38,568 bases of DNA, from positions 1 to 38,568 of the IMG/VR virus record IMGVR_UViG_3300042563_002176. One strand, 5' to 3'. This stretch comes from a virus. Each line of letters starts with the position of its first letter. The stretch's first letter is position 1. The position numbers and the translations under genes are program-made. Below are positions 30,428 to 36,760 of this stretch, piece by piece. The notes below the pieces were generated by a model. It saw nothing but the letters and a program-made list of their open reading frames with translations, searched no databases and was not told the origin of the DNA.

Positions 30428-30766
30428 TTAGGCGGCGAACTTATTGAGAATGTCTTCAATCTCGGCTTCGGAGTGCGCCTTGGCTTGGCGTTGCTCTTCC
30501 TGCCGGATGTAGTTGGGCAAGTTGTTCTCGTATCGGTCGTAACCGTGGAGGATGCCGCCGTAAGACTTGCCGGTGGTGGTGCAGCCTGCATACAGGCTAA
30601 GCAGCACTTCGACTCGGGTCTCCTTGTTGCGGCGGTTGGCGTATTCGTGCCGAGTCTTGATTTCCCACTGCCATGCTTTTTCACAAGCATGGAACCGGCG
30701 GGTGAGTTGGTCACCGTTGACGAAGCGAATAAGGACAAAGACTTCTGGAACTGCTTGGTTGGTCAT
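30428..30766 (-). CDS. 112-residue hypothetical protein
   Basis: The product has an N-terminal beta hairpin-like stretch, VFVLIRFVNGDQLTRRFHAC, then a basic helical region (KTRHEYANRRNKETRVEVLL) and an acidic C-terminal helix (EEQRQAKAHSEAEIEDILN). This strand-helix layout is common in small phage proteins without known function. The ATG is preceded by CCCAACTAACCAAGCCAAACCAA when read across its repeats, again of the AACC type. It is the first gene after a 109-base non-coding gap and before the hairpin-separated series. Confidence 0.65.
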   Translation of the reverse strand: MTNQAVPEVFVLIRFVNGDQLTRRFHACEKAWQWEIKTRHEYANRRNKETRVEVLLSLYAGCTTTGKSYGGILHGYDRYENNLPNYIRQEEQRQAKAHSEAEIEDILNKFAA

Positions 30767-30875
30767 TTGGTTTGGCTTGGTTAGTTGGGTTAATTCCCGT
30801 CACCAGAGTACACGCCAAATAGTTCTTGTCCACTACTTATTCCACTTTTCTTCAATTATTTTTATCATGCCACTT
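30767..30875. other. 109-base intergenic gap, possible promoter
   Basis: This AT-rich gap follows the 57-residue gene. On the minus strand it contains TTGGAT, then 17 bases, then TAAAAAT, a weak sigma-70-like arrangement, and a CAC-TAAAA-GTG inverted repeat in the spacer. Further downstream is CGGGAATTAACCC, a short imperfect hairpin. The last 27 bases are the AC-rich leader of the next gene. Nothing here codes for a credible protein. The promoter reading is tentative. Confidence 0.3.
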
Positions 30876-31049
30876 TTAGTGATCCAACAAACGCTTCAGC
30901 AATTCGACCATCTCCCAGCGGGTGCAGGTAGTTCGCCTCTCCAGCCGGACGATGATCTGGGCAATCAGTCGCAGGATGGCAGCATCCGTCATCCCGGCTG
31001 CATTGGCGGCACGGATCGTCTTGTCGGCGTTTGCCTGTAGCGTGTTCAC
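30876..31049 (-). CDS. 57-residue hypothetical protein, GTG start
   Basis: The frame is open far upstream, but that part overlaps the helicase loader and is Arg/His-rich shadow sequence. I choose the GTG at 31047-31049, which overlaps the loader stop as GTGA and gives VNTLQANADKTIRAANAAGM at the N-terminus. The product is helical, with TDAAILRLIAQIIVRLERRT, then WEMVELLKRLLDH. It is tightly coupled to the loader, so a replication-linked accessory role is possible. Nothing in the sequence names a function. Confidence 0.6.
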   Translation of the reverse strand: MNTLQANADKTIRAANAAGMTDAAILRLIAQIIVRLERRTTCTRWEMVELLKRLLDH

Positions 31050-31693
31050 TGGCGGTAGCTCTTCCAATCGCAGTTCACGATCCCGCCGCATTCGTTGGCC
31101 CGGTCCATGATGCGCGGCCCGAGGCTTTTCTGTGCGGTCTCCATCGTGATGTTCGCAATGATTACCGTTGGCAGCATCTTCGCGTACCGGGCGTTGATCA
31201 GTTCGTCCAACACGTTGTTTTCCCACTCGGTCCCGGCACGGGTTTGCGCCTCATCAATCACGAGAAATGGCGTCTTCTTCCACGCTGCCAGCACTGCCTC
31301 GCTGTCCTCGTTCTTGCCCCAGCATTGCTTCATGCGGGAGAATAGTTCGTAGGCAGTCAGGAACTTGCCTGGGCTTTTCCCGGCGAATATCCGCCGGAGT
31401 CCCAGCCATGTGGCGATCACCGTTTTGCCGGTGCCGGGGTTGCCAGCGAGGATGATGAGACCATCACCCATGGCGAGTGGTAAAAGCTGCTGCGCCCATT
31501 GCAGTCCAATACCCTCCATTTTAGGCACGCAAAGCAGTGCCCGCAGTGGGTACCCTACTTTCTCCATATCCTCGCTGTTTGGTGCCTTTCCGGCGATTTG
31601 CGGGGCATGCTGGAACTTCTGGTGGGCATCGACTGCGCGTTGCAACTTCCGGGTGATCTCGAGTGGGTCGATTGCGTCTGGGATTTCGTTCAT
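31046..31693 (-). CDS. DnaC/IstB-like helicase loader ATPase
   Basis: The 215-residue AAA+ protein has Walker A GNPGTGKT at residues 84-91 and Walker B FLVIDEAQ at 143-150. A sensor-like stretch, TVIIANIT, lies near residues 175-182, and a C-terminal arginine-containing segment, LGPRIMDRANE, near 191-201 fits the arginine finger region of DnaC-type loaders. It should load the host replicative helicase onto the origin together with the initiator encoded just upstream, as lambda P or DnaC do. Its ATG follows AGAAGGATAAAACC, one of the few Shine-Dalgarno-like sequences in the window. No helicase gene is present, so dependence on host DnaB is inferred. Confidence 0.85.
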   Translation of the reverse strand: MNEIPDAIDPLEITRKLQRAVDAHQKFQHAPQIAGKAPNSEDMEKVGYPLRALLCVPKMEGIGLQWAQQLLPLAMGDGLIILAGNPGTGKTVIATWLGLRRIFAGKSPGKFLTAYELFSRMKQCWGKNEDSEAVLAAWKKTPFLVIDEAQTRAGTEWENNVLDELINARYAKMLPTVIIANITMETAQKSLGPRIMDRANECGGIVNCDWKSYRQ

Positions 31694-31697
31694 GGTT

Positions 31698-32495
31698 TTA
31701 TCCTTCTAAGGTTAGTACTTTGGCTTTGATGGTAACTGCACCGTACCGGGAGGCTTCCTTGTCTTCTCGGTCGATTTGCGCGAATGACTTTGGTGCTGCC
31801 TTGGCCGGAGCCTCGGGCAGGAATGGAGCATAGCCCTGCGCCTTCCATGACCGGACGGTTGCTTTCCAGTCCTTGATCGGTGCCTTGCCGTTCGTCCATC
31901 CGTTGCCTTCCCATTTCCAATAGGCGGCAGCACCTTGACCGGCAGGGCACCCGAGGGACACGGCAAACGCCTCGACCTCCTCTGGGCATTTTGCCTTGGC
32001 AGTGTTTTTTTGCTTGGCGGAATCGCCAAACTCCTTCCCTTCCATTTCCCTTCCATTTCCCTTCCCTTCCACTTCCTTTCCCTTCCCTTCCCCACGTGCA
32101 GGATTTACGAAGAGTTCTGCCTCGTTTGTAACTTCCATGCATGCACGTGCATGCACATGCGTTTCCGTGTATTCCGGCAGGTTGGACTTCGCTTCCCGCA
32201 GGTTGATGCACTGATGGGAAAGGAAGCTGGGGATGCACCCATACTCACCGGATGCTCCGTAGCGCAGGATCATGCCGGTCCCCTCAAGGGCACCCAGCAC
32301 CTCGGCAAAGTTCACTGACTCGTAAGGGAAGACCTGCACTCCCAGTTTGCGTGGTTCCCATTTGAACCGGCCTTCACGGTCTGCAATACACCAAAGGCCA
32401 ATGAAAGCCAAGCGAACAGGCAGCTTGCTGGATTGCTCCAGTTCAACAAGCCCTTCATGCAGGAAGAACTCGGGTTTGATTGTACGGATTCTCAT
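31698..32495 (-). CDS. Phage replication initiator (lambda O-like role)
   Basis: The 265-residue protein starts MRIRTIKPEFFLHEGLVELE, then LPVRLAFIGLWCIADREGRF, a recognised opening of phage replication proteins with a winged-helix N-terminal domain (about 1-110). A charged repetitive linker (about 130-155; GKGKEVEGKGNGREMEGKE) follows, then a C-terminal domain with YWKWEGNGWTNGKAPIKDWK near 193-215, as in replisome organisers. The helicase loader is encoded four bases downstream. The linker is encoded by a repeated purine-rich tract, and the segment encoding ETHVHARACME is an 18-base palindrome; both could be origin elements. The ATG overlaps a short upstream ORF as ATGA. Confidence 0.82.
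   Translation of the reverse strand: MRIRTIKPEFFLHEGLVELEQSSKLPVRLAFIGLWCIADREGRFKWEPRKLGVQVFPYESVNFAEVLGALEGTGMILRYGASGEYGCIPSFLSHQCINLREAKSNLPEYTETHVHARACMEVTNEAELFVNPARGEGKGKEVEGKGNGREMEGKEFGDSAKQKNTAKAKCPEEVEAFAVSLGCPAGQGAAAYWKWEGNGWTNGKAPIKDWKATVRSWKAQGYAPFLPEAPAKAAPKSFAQIDREDKEASRYGAVTIKAKVLTLEG
32031..32093. repeat. Polypyrimidine tract with 11-base direct repeats
   Basis: On the plus strand 63 bases are pyrimidines except for three A residues. They are built from repeats of TTCCATTTCCC (two adjacent copies near 32041-32062) and shorter TTCCC units. The tract encodes the Lys/Glu/Gly linker of the initiator. Its location inside the initiator gene recalls the origin repeats within lambda gene O. 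A simple coding microsatellite is the alternative. Confidence 0.6.
32138..32155. repeat. 18-base perfect palindrome in the initiator gene
   Basis: TGCATGCACGTGCATGCA is identical to its reverse complement and is followed by a partial third copy (CACATGCG). It contains two TGCATGCA blocks joined at ACGT. It lies 45 bases beyond the polypyrimidine tract. A dimeric DNA-binding protein, possibly the initiator itself, could bind here. Confidence 0.6.
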
Positions 32496-32581
32496 AACAA
32501 TAAAAAGGCCACCGCCTCCAGAAAAGTTGAACCCTGCGGAACAAACGCAGACAATTCTTGGAGGGGTGGCAAAGTTTTCAT
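32492..32581 (-). CDS. Possible 29-residue upstream ORF coupled to the initiator
   Basis: From the ATG at 32579-32581 the frame reads MKTLPPLQELSAFVPQGSTF and ends LEAVAFLLL with a TGA that overlaps the initiator ATG (ATGA). The coding sequence fills the 160-base gap before the initiator only in part. A short reading frame whose stop overlaps the next start can couple translation. There is no homology or strong start signal, so it may be chance. The bases just upstream (32590-32608) hold an imperfect T-loop-like sequence on the opposite strand. Confidence 0.3.
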   Translation of the reverse strand: MKTLPPLQELSAFVPQGSTFLEAVAFLLL

Positions 32582-32657
32582 GTTCTCAGAGCGGGGGTTC
32601 AATTCCGCATCCCATCGGGATACCGCATTCAAGCAGGTTCCCGAAATCGCGCAAGGA

Positions 32658-32936
32658 TTATTTATCCAGCTTGTCGGTCCACTCCTGCGCGGCTCGGCAG
32701 GCATCCTCGACCGTTGGGTATTCACCGGCAGTGAAGATTTTGCCATCCTTGCAAAGCTGGACAGAGTACATCCTGATCGATCTTGCTCTTTTGACGTAGA
32801 CCTTCATGGGCATGTCCCTGATCTTCTTGGTGCGCTTTTTCTGTGCCGGTGCCGGATCGGTTGGCGGATCGGGTAATGGTGCAGGCAGGAACCGCTTGGC
32901 TTGTGCTCTGGCTTTGGCTTTCTCTTCGTCTGTCAT
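32658..32936 (-). CDS. 92-residue basic hypothetical protein
   Basis: The N-terminal half is Lys/Ala/Pro-rich (EEKAKARAQAKRFLPAPLPD, then PAQKKRTKKIRD), probably disordered and able to bind nucleic acid. The C-terminal half, YSVQLCKDGKIFTAGEYPTV followed by EDACRAAQEWTDKL, resembles the three-strand, one-helix form of AP2-like or integrase arm-type DNA-binding domains, with the pattern xGxYxTxExAxxAxxE. A small DNA-binding protein is a fair inference. The leader is ACACGACC and short. The stop lies about 160 bases before the initiator gene. Confidence 0.65.
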   Translation of the reverse strand: MTDEEKAKARAQAKRFLPAPLPDPPTDPAPAQKKRTKKIRDMPMKVYVKRARSIRMYSVQLCKDGKIFTAGEYPTVEDACRAAQEWTDKLDK

Positions 32937-32945
32937 GGTCGTGTC

Positions 32946-33578
32946 TTAGTATGCCCATTTTGCGTCGCCGAGGATTTCGTCGCTGTCGGACCACCACTCG
33001 TCCCATTGAGCGTTAGTGGCGACGTCCCAGTTGGGGATTGTGCTGGCCGCGTTTTTGCCGGTCAGAGACACGGGAAGCCACTTGATGCGGTTGTTGGGAT
33101 AGATCGCAATCTGTCCGTTCTCCAACCGGATCACGTTGCCTTCCTTGTGTTCCTCCAGCAGTTCCGAGTCGCCAACGTCGAGGATACCTTGTGCCTGTGA
33201 TTCTGGCATGAAATCAATTGTGAACCAGTAGTGCCCCCGGATTGGTGGCGATCCCTTGCCGAGGTTGACCAGCACCGGGACGTCGTTAAGTTGGTCTTTC
33301 CTCCACACTTCGATGGCACCTGACAAACATTCCCACATCTGCACTTTATGCAACGGGAGTGGTTTGTGGTTTTCGTCCGGTTCAAACCAATACAAGCACT
33401 GCGGCGGAATCTTGTCATAACAAGCCGCGAACTTTTCGATCCAAGCCTGAAAACAAAACGGTCGGTTCCTCATGGCCCTGACAGATACAAGCCATGCCGG
33501 TTCAAATTTGGTGCCAAGTCCTCCAAAAGCATCGGATCGAATCCAGACTTTGGTCTTGGGGCAGTTTACATTTCTCAT
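32946..33578 (-). CDS. 210-residue hypothetical protein
   Basis: The product is rich in Trp, Pro and charged residues (for example YWFEPDENHKPLPLHKVQMW near 63-82 and GHYWFTIDFMPESQAQGILD near 115-134). It seems a compact alpha/beta protein of two similar halves, ending in a Trp- and Asp-rich segment (WDEWWSDSDEILGDAKWAY). I recognise no domain. It follows the small nuclease gene by four bases and uses a CCCAACCAATTAAACCA leader. Its position in the early region suggests a host-takeover or DNA-metabolism role, not a virion one. Confidence 0.7.
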   Translation of the reverse strand: MRNVNCPKTKVWIRSDAFGGLGTKFEPAWLVSVRAMRNRPFCFQAWIEKFAACYDKIPPQCLYWFEPDENHKPLPLHKVQMWECLSGAIEVWRKDQLNDVPVLVNLGKGSPPIRGHYWFTIDFMPESQAQGILDVGDSELLEEHKEGNVIRLENGQIAIYPNNRIKWLPVSLTGKNAASTIPNWDVATNAQWDEWWSDSDEILGDAKWAY

Positions 33579-33582
33579 TGGT

Positions 33583-33903
33583 TTAATTGGTTGGGTTTAG
33601 TGCGGCCTTGATGGCGTTGATGGTTTCGATTTTAATGCAGTCAGCAGGCTGGCAATAGATGAGTCGAAATCCCATGCCAGCAGCCGTATTAAGCTTCTCC
33701 CACTCTTTCAGCATTGCCGCCCCTCGGGAGTGCCTGCCGTTGTTGAAAATACCGCCCTGAATTTCCAACGCCAGTCTTTGGTCCGGCCAACAGAAATCAA
33801 ACCGCCATTTGCGGATCGGATGGAACTTATACTCAGAAACCGGGGCCGGAATTCCGGATTGAGCTAGTGCAGCGAGGAAAAGGCGGTCTTGGATCGGGGT
33901 CAT
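33583..33903 (-). CDS. Probable PD-(D/E)XK nuclease, DUF559/Vsr-like
   Basis: From the ATG at 33901-33903 the 106-residue product carries KWRFDFCWPDQRLALEIQGG at residues 32-51. Asp36 and Glu47-x-Gln49 fit the D...ExK/Q core of small phage nucleases related to Vsr-type enzymes. GRHSRGAAM near 57-65 and the later strand FRLIYCQP near 79-86 complete the usual order. Gln in place of the usual Lys or Glu at the third position makes activity uncertain. A role in recombination or replication intermediates is plausible given the nearby exonuclease and annealase. The start overlaps the upstream stop by ATGA. Confidence 0.7.
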   Translation of the reverse strand: MTPIQDRLFLAALAQSGIPAPVSEYKFHPIRKWRFDFCWPDQRLALEIQGGIFNNGRHSRGAAMLKEWEKLNTAAGMGFRLIYCQPADCIKIETINAIKAALNPTN

Positions 33904-34229
33904 AATTTTGGCTGGTCGGTTTTGCATTTGGCCAAAAAACGATGCAGGAAATTAAAGGAGTTTTCAGCGCGAGTCCCCCATTCGTCTTCTTTTCCGTTAG
34001 CCCAATTCACGCAGTCGTTTATTGCGGCTATGGCTTCGTCCCGCTCGCGCCTCAGTGTGCACATAGGTCTGGCGCACGCATTGTGGCAGCTATGGATGCC
34101 GCGTGACCACTGGTTTTGATTGGCCGCGTTAAGCTCGCGCTCAAGCTGGCGGCAGAGGCTGAAAGCCCACTCGTCGTGCAAGCCTTCGGACCTTGCCTCA
34201 CGTTCGTCTGTTCTTGGGGTGTCGCTCAT
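33900..34229 (-). CDS. 109-residue hypothetical protein
   Basis: The start is the ATG at 34227-34229, giving MSDTPRTDEREARSEGLHDE, an opening very common among small phage proteins of unknown function. It is followed by the helix SLCRQLERELNAAN and by cysteines (HSCHNACARPMC). The central region, TLRRERDEAIAAINDCVNWA, is helical. The protein may bind a metal through its Cys/His cluster at about residues 55-70, but no fold is recognised. Both ends overlap neighbouring genes by ATGA. Confidence 0.65.
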   Translation of the reverse strand: MSDTPRTDEREARSEGLHDEWAFSLCRQLERELNAANQNQWSRGIHSCHNACARPMCTLRRERDEAIAAINDCVNWANGKEDEWGTRAENSFNFLHRFLAKCKTDQPKL

Positions 34230-34429
34230 GGGTGTTTTGGGTAATACTTGGTTTGGTCCTCGGAAGCAACATACAGGTCTTTCCGCATCACAAACCATTG
34301 TCCCGGCATTTTACCGTCTGGTCGGAAAGCGAAGTAAGGCGATTCGGGACTGATCGATGGCTGCATGGTTCCGGTCATACCGTAACTGACTGCGGAAAGC
34401 CCTTTACCGACGTAGATGGCTCGTCTCAT
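34226..34429 (-). CDS. 67-residue hypothetical protein
   Basis: The product, MRRAIYVGKGLSAVSYGMTG then PGQWFVMRKDLYVASEDQTK, looks like a small all-beta protein with two similar strand pairs (YVGKG... and YVASED...). There are no cysteines or membrane spans. It is packed by 4-base overlaps with its neighbours, which is the main support for it being real. No family is recognised. Confidence 0.65.
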   Translation of the reverse strand: MRRAIYVGKGLSAVSYGMTGTMQPSISPESPYFAFRPDGKMPGQWFVMRKDLYVASEDQTKYYPKHP

Positions 34430-34632
34430 TTTGGCTCCTCCAGTTGATCAACCAAGTCGTCAAAATGACCCTGCCCTGTTAAGGTCTTCCGGTTCAGTTT
34501 CGCATACTGTGATGCGTTAAGCAGTCGCAATTTCTCGTATCTGAGGTATCCAAGCGCCAGCACCTCAACAGGCAGGACTGAGGCGACCCTGTAGATGTCG
34601 GCCCTTAGTTTTTCTCGTTGTTCTGGGGTCAT
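34426..34632 (-). CDS. 68-residue hypothetical protein
   Basis: The product begins MTPEQREKLRADIYRVASVL and is entirely helical and charged, ending in DDLVDQLEEPK. It has no recognisable motif. The gene overlaps both neighbours by ATGA, continuing a run of four translationally coupled small genes from 34976 to 33583. The function is unknown. Confidence 0.65.
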   Translation of the reverse strand: MTPEQREKLRADIYRVASVLPVEVLALGYLRYEKLRLLNASQYAKLNRKTLTGQGHFDDLVDQLEEPK

Positions 34633-34976
34633 TTTGCAGCCTCCGATTTAAGCTGATGGCATTCTTTGTCATGCCAGCAAACTCCGCAAAATTCATCATC
34701 CCCAAAGTATTCGGGACAAATCGGAGGGATCACCCGGTGCCGGAAATCCCCTGCATCACATTGGCATTTTTGGTCCGCTTTCCATGCCTTGAGGACTTTC
34801 TTTGCTTGCTGCAAGATCGCTTCAGCTGCGGTTGCCTCTGCTTCTGCCTTTTCTGATCCCCAGCAATTCCAACAGTTAAGTTTTCCGCATGCTTCCTCGC
34901 CGCAGTTGATTACACGGGTGACAACGTAGGGCAAAATGTTTTGCAGGGATGCGGCAAGTTCGGTTGAAATGATCAT
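34629..34976 (-). CDS. 115-residue Cys-rich hypothetical protein
   Basis: Ten or so cysteines fall in two clusters: CGEEACGKLNCWNC near residues 25-38 and CQCDAGDF... CPEYFGDDEFCGVCWHDKEC near 72-107. Such paired clusters may bind zinc or an iron-sulfur centre, but the spacing is not one I can assign. An Ala/Glu-rich helix (EAEATAAEAILQQAKKVLKA) links the clusters. The leader is AGAAACCAACCAAGCC, of the AACC type, and lies inside the end of the upstream gene. Confidence 0.65.
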   Translation of the reverse strand: MIISTELAASLQNILPYVVTRVINCGEEACGKLNCWNCWGSEKAEAEATAAEAILQQAKKVLKAWKADQKCQCDAGDFRHRVIPPICPEYFGDDEFCGVCWHDKECHQLKSEAAK

Positions 34977-35266
34977 GGCTTGGTTGGTTTCTTAGCGTAA
35001 CGACGTTTCACGGTCGTTGGCCGGTCGTGCAGGTTGTTGACGGAAATCCATTCTTTCATTTCCGCTTCGGCTTTGTCAGACTCATCCCAAACGGGACGCA
35101 AAGATTGAACCATGCCTGCGCCAACAGGCTTAGTGGAAATGTGCTCCATTTTGGGACGCCGGATCGTAAAGATCGTGCGGTAGTCCCTGCGGTTCTGAAC
35201 TTCAGATGGGCACAGATTCTGTTTTGGTTTGGAGAATTTTGGCGGGGTCATTGATGCGGTAAGCAT
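34973..35266 (-). CDS. 97-residue (or 92-residue) basic hypothetical protein
   Basis: Two starts are possible. The first ATG (35264-35266; MLTASMTPPK) lies one base after a strong hairpin; the second (MTPPKFSKPKQNLC, 15 bases further) is free of it and may be the true start. The product is basic (NRRDYRTIFTIRRPK, then VKRRYAKKPTKP at the end) with one helical charged region (ESDKAEAEMKEWISVNN). A nucleic-acid-binding role is possible from charge alone. It overlaps the next gene by ATGA. Confidence 0.6.
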   Translation of the reverse strand: MLTASMTPPKFSKPKQNLCPSEVQNRRDYRTIFTIRRPKMEHISTKPVGAGMVQSLRPVWDESDKAEAEMKEWISVNNLHDRPTTVKRRYAKKPTKP

Positions 35267-35267
35267 T

Positions 35268-35298
35268 GCCCGCCCCCTGATTTACTCAAGGAGCGGGC
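35268..35298 (-). other. Strong hairpin between SSB-like gene and next ORF
   Basis: On the minus strand GCCCGCTCCTTGA (35286-35298) can pair with TCAGGGGGCGGGC (35268-35280) over 13 positions, two as G-U, around a GTAAA loop. No T tract follows, so it is not a standard terminator. It ends one base before an ATG and could mask that start, stabilise the 3' end of the SSB-like message, or serve as a processing site. Confidence 0.6.
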
Positions 35299-35312
35299 AA
35301 AATTAGATTATG

Positions 35313-35675
35313 TTAGAAGGGAATCTCGTCTTCGCTTTGGAGGTTGCTTGCTCCACGGACGGGAGTGGCTTGCTGCATTGGGGGACGCATCTGGTTGGCA
35401 ATGCCGTTGCCGTGAGACTGTCCAGCGACTTCTCCTCGGATGATCCGGCAGTTGCCAAGGATTGCTCCTTTAACGCCATTGGCTTTGTCGTCCTTGGATA
35501 CGTCCTCGACGATCATGCCGTTGTCTCCGTATTGGCCTTTCTCGTTGTCAATGAAGACAACGCAATCCAGATACTTTGCCCCGTTTTTGCCGGTAAAGAG
35601 CTTCTCACGGGTGATCTTCATGACGTCGATTTTAAGAGAGACAATCATGCCGCCTCGTTGGTTGTTTTGTGACAT
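35313..35675 (-). CDS. SSB-like single-stranded DNA-binding protein
   Basis: The 120-residue product has a beta-rich core (MIVSLKIDVMKITREKLFTG, then KYLDCVVFIDNEKG) consistent with a small OB fold, followed by a Gly/Gln/Pro-rich linker. It ends in EDEIPF, matching the acidic-hydrophobic tail (DDDIPF type) with which SSB proteins recruit partners. A role in replication and in the annealing pathway with the nearby exonuclease and Bet protein is inferred. The core shows little direct likeness to E. coli SSB; the tail and the context carry the call. The leader is AAACCAAACCACACAACACA. Confidence 0.72.
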   Translation of the reverse strand: MSQNNQRGGMIVSLKIDVMKITREKLFTGKNGAKYLDCVVFIDNEKGQYGDNGMIVEDVSKDDKANGVKGAILGNCRIIRGEVAGQSHGNGIANQMRPPMQQATPVRGASNLQSEDEIPF

Positions 35676-35693
35676 TGTGTTGTGTGGTTTGGT

Positions 35694-36326
35694 TTATTGA
35701 AGCGAGAGTTTTGGAATCACCGCTGATCGGGCAGCGGCATACTGTATCAGGAAATCGTCGAGGGAAGCGGAAAGCTTGGCGGTGTAGGCATCCCGGTGGA
35801 CGATTGTGTGGAAGGGCTGCAAGCCGGGGAAGTAGCTGAAGAAGTGCCATGAGTTCAGCCCGGTCACTGCCATCGATCCGTGGACCTGTTGCTTGTGCTC
35901 GTCCGGCAATCCTCCTGCCATGATCCAGCAAACGTGGACTTTAGGGGAGGGGCACTTGATCTCCACGCCGCTCATGTATCCGCCGGAAGGTCCGGTGATC
36001 AGACCATCGGGACTGCATCCAACAACTCCGTCTGCACGGGTCACAAAGCCTACCTCGGTCGTATTGTAGTTGGTGTACTCATCAAACGCTTTGCGTGCCA
36101 CCGGCTCAAGCTCGGTGCCCCTGTCGGTGAACTTATTGCCAGCGAAGTCGATCCAGTCCGGCACAAAGCACTCGCCGATCAACTCGGCAATGTATGCTGG
36201 CGCAGACTTGGACAGGTCTCCCTTGGCTGCGGTGATGATGTCCTTGAACCGGGACGCTGTCGGTCGTCCCCGGCGCAGGGCAAACCATGCGTCGCTGCCT
36301 TGTATAACTTTTTCGTGAATGATCAT
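35694..36326 (-). CDS. YqaJ-type viral recombinase (lambda Exo-like exonuclease)
   Basis: The 210-residue protein would resect double-stranded ends from 5' to 3' for single-strand annealing. Family motifs: WFALRRGRPTASRFKDII at residues 14-31, RGTELEPVAR near 69-78, SPDG with Asp107, then VEIKCPSPKVH at 121-131 with Glu122-x-Lys124, and Gln146/Gln147 in KQQVHGSMAVTG. These make up the metal site of the lambda exonuclease family. The partner annealase (Bet) is encoded two genes upstream, with an HNH gene inserted between them. The start overlaps the HNH stop by ATGA. Confidence 0.9.
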   Translation of the reverse strand: MIIHEKVIQGSDAWFALRRGRPTASRFKDIITAAKGDLSKSAPAYIAELIGECFVPDWIDFAGNKFTDRGTELEPVARKAFDEYTNYNTTEVGFVTRADGVVGCSPDGLITGPSGGYMSGVEIKCPSPKVHVCWIMAGGLPDEHKQQVHGSMAVTGLNSWHFFSYFPGLQPFHTIVHRDAYTAKLSASLDDFLIQYAAARSAVIPKLSLQ

Positions 36327-36760
36327 AATGTTTCTGGTTGTGATGCCTTTGCCTTTTCGGCGAGTGTTGCTGCCCTTGCTTCCTCAGGGGTATCAAAAAG
36401 CCCGATGTAGACGGTCTTTCCGTTGTGCCAGTACTGTGCTTGGAACTTTCCTGTAGGAGTTTTGATGTAGTACTTGCAGTTGCTGTAATCCTTGTTGCGT
36501 GCGTTTTCGACAATTGAGACAATGCGAAGATTCTCCCTGCGGTTGTTCAGTTTGTTGCGGTCAATGTGGTCGCAGACCTCACGGATTGACCAGTCAGGGC
36601 GACGTCCGTAAGATCGCTCCAGCACCAAGTGGTGGGCAAAGGCACGGACTGGAGGCAAGGGTTTGTTGTTGATCGTGCGTCGAGCGTACCCGTGCCGGTC
36701 GAGTCCCCACTTCAAAAGCCGGAAGTCCGCATCCTCATCAGAGAAGAGCAGATCAAGCAT
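36323..36760 (-). CDS. HNH endonuclease with C-terminal AP2 domain
   Basis: The 145-residue protein has an HNH core from His43-His44 (AFAHHLVLERSYG) to CDHIDRNKLNNRRENLR at residues 63-79, with Asp64-His65 and Asn72-Asn73 in the expected places. An AP2 DNA-binding domain follows at about 94-138 (GKFQAQYWHNGKTVYIGLFD, then TPEEARAATLAEKAK). This domain pair is typical of free-standing homing endonucleases in phage genomes. It sits between the bet-like and exonuclease genes, which are usually adjacent, and its ends overlap both by 4-8 bases, so it is well integrated in the operon. Confidence 0.88.
   Translation of the reverse strand: MLDLLFSDEDADFRLLKWGLDRHGYARRTINNKPLPPVRAFAHHLVLERSYGRRPDWSIREVCDHIDRNKLNNRRENLRIVSIVENARNKDYSNCKYYIKTPTGKFQAQYWHNGKTVYIGLFDTPEEARAATLAEKAKASQPETL

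Noticed and set aside
30590-30738. Upstream extension of the 96-residue gene (30088-30738)
   Set aside because: It overlaps the 112-residue gene, and the ATG at 30376-30378 follows the hairpin and AACC leader seen at the other starts in this region.
30876-31226. 116-codon version of the gene after the helicase loader
   Set aside because: Its first half overlaps the loader gene and is Arg/His-rich. The GTG at 31047-31049 with a GTGA junction explains the real gene better.
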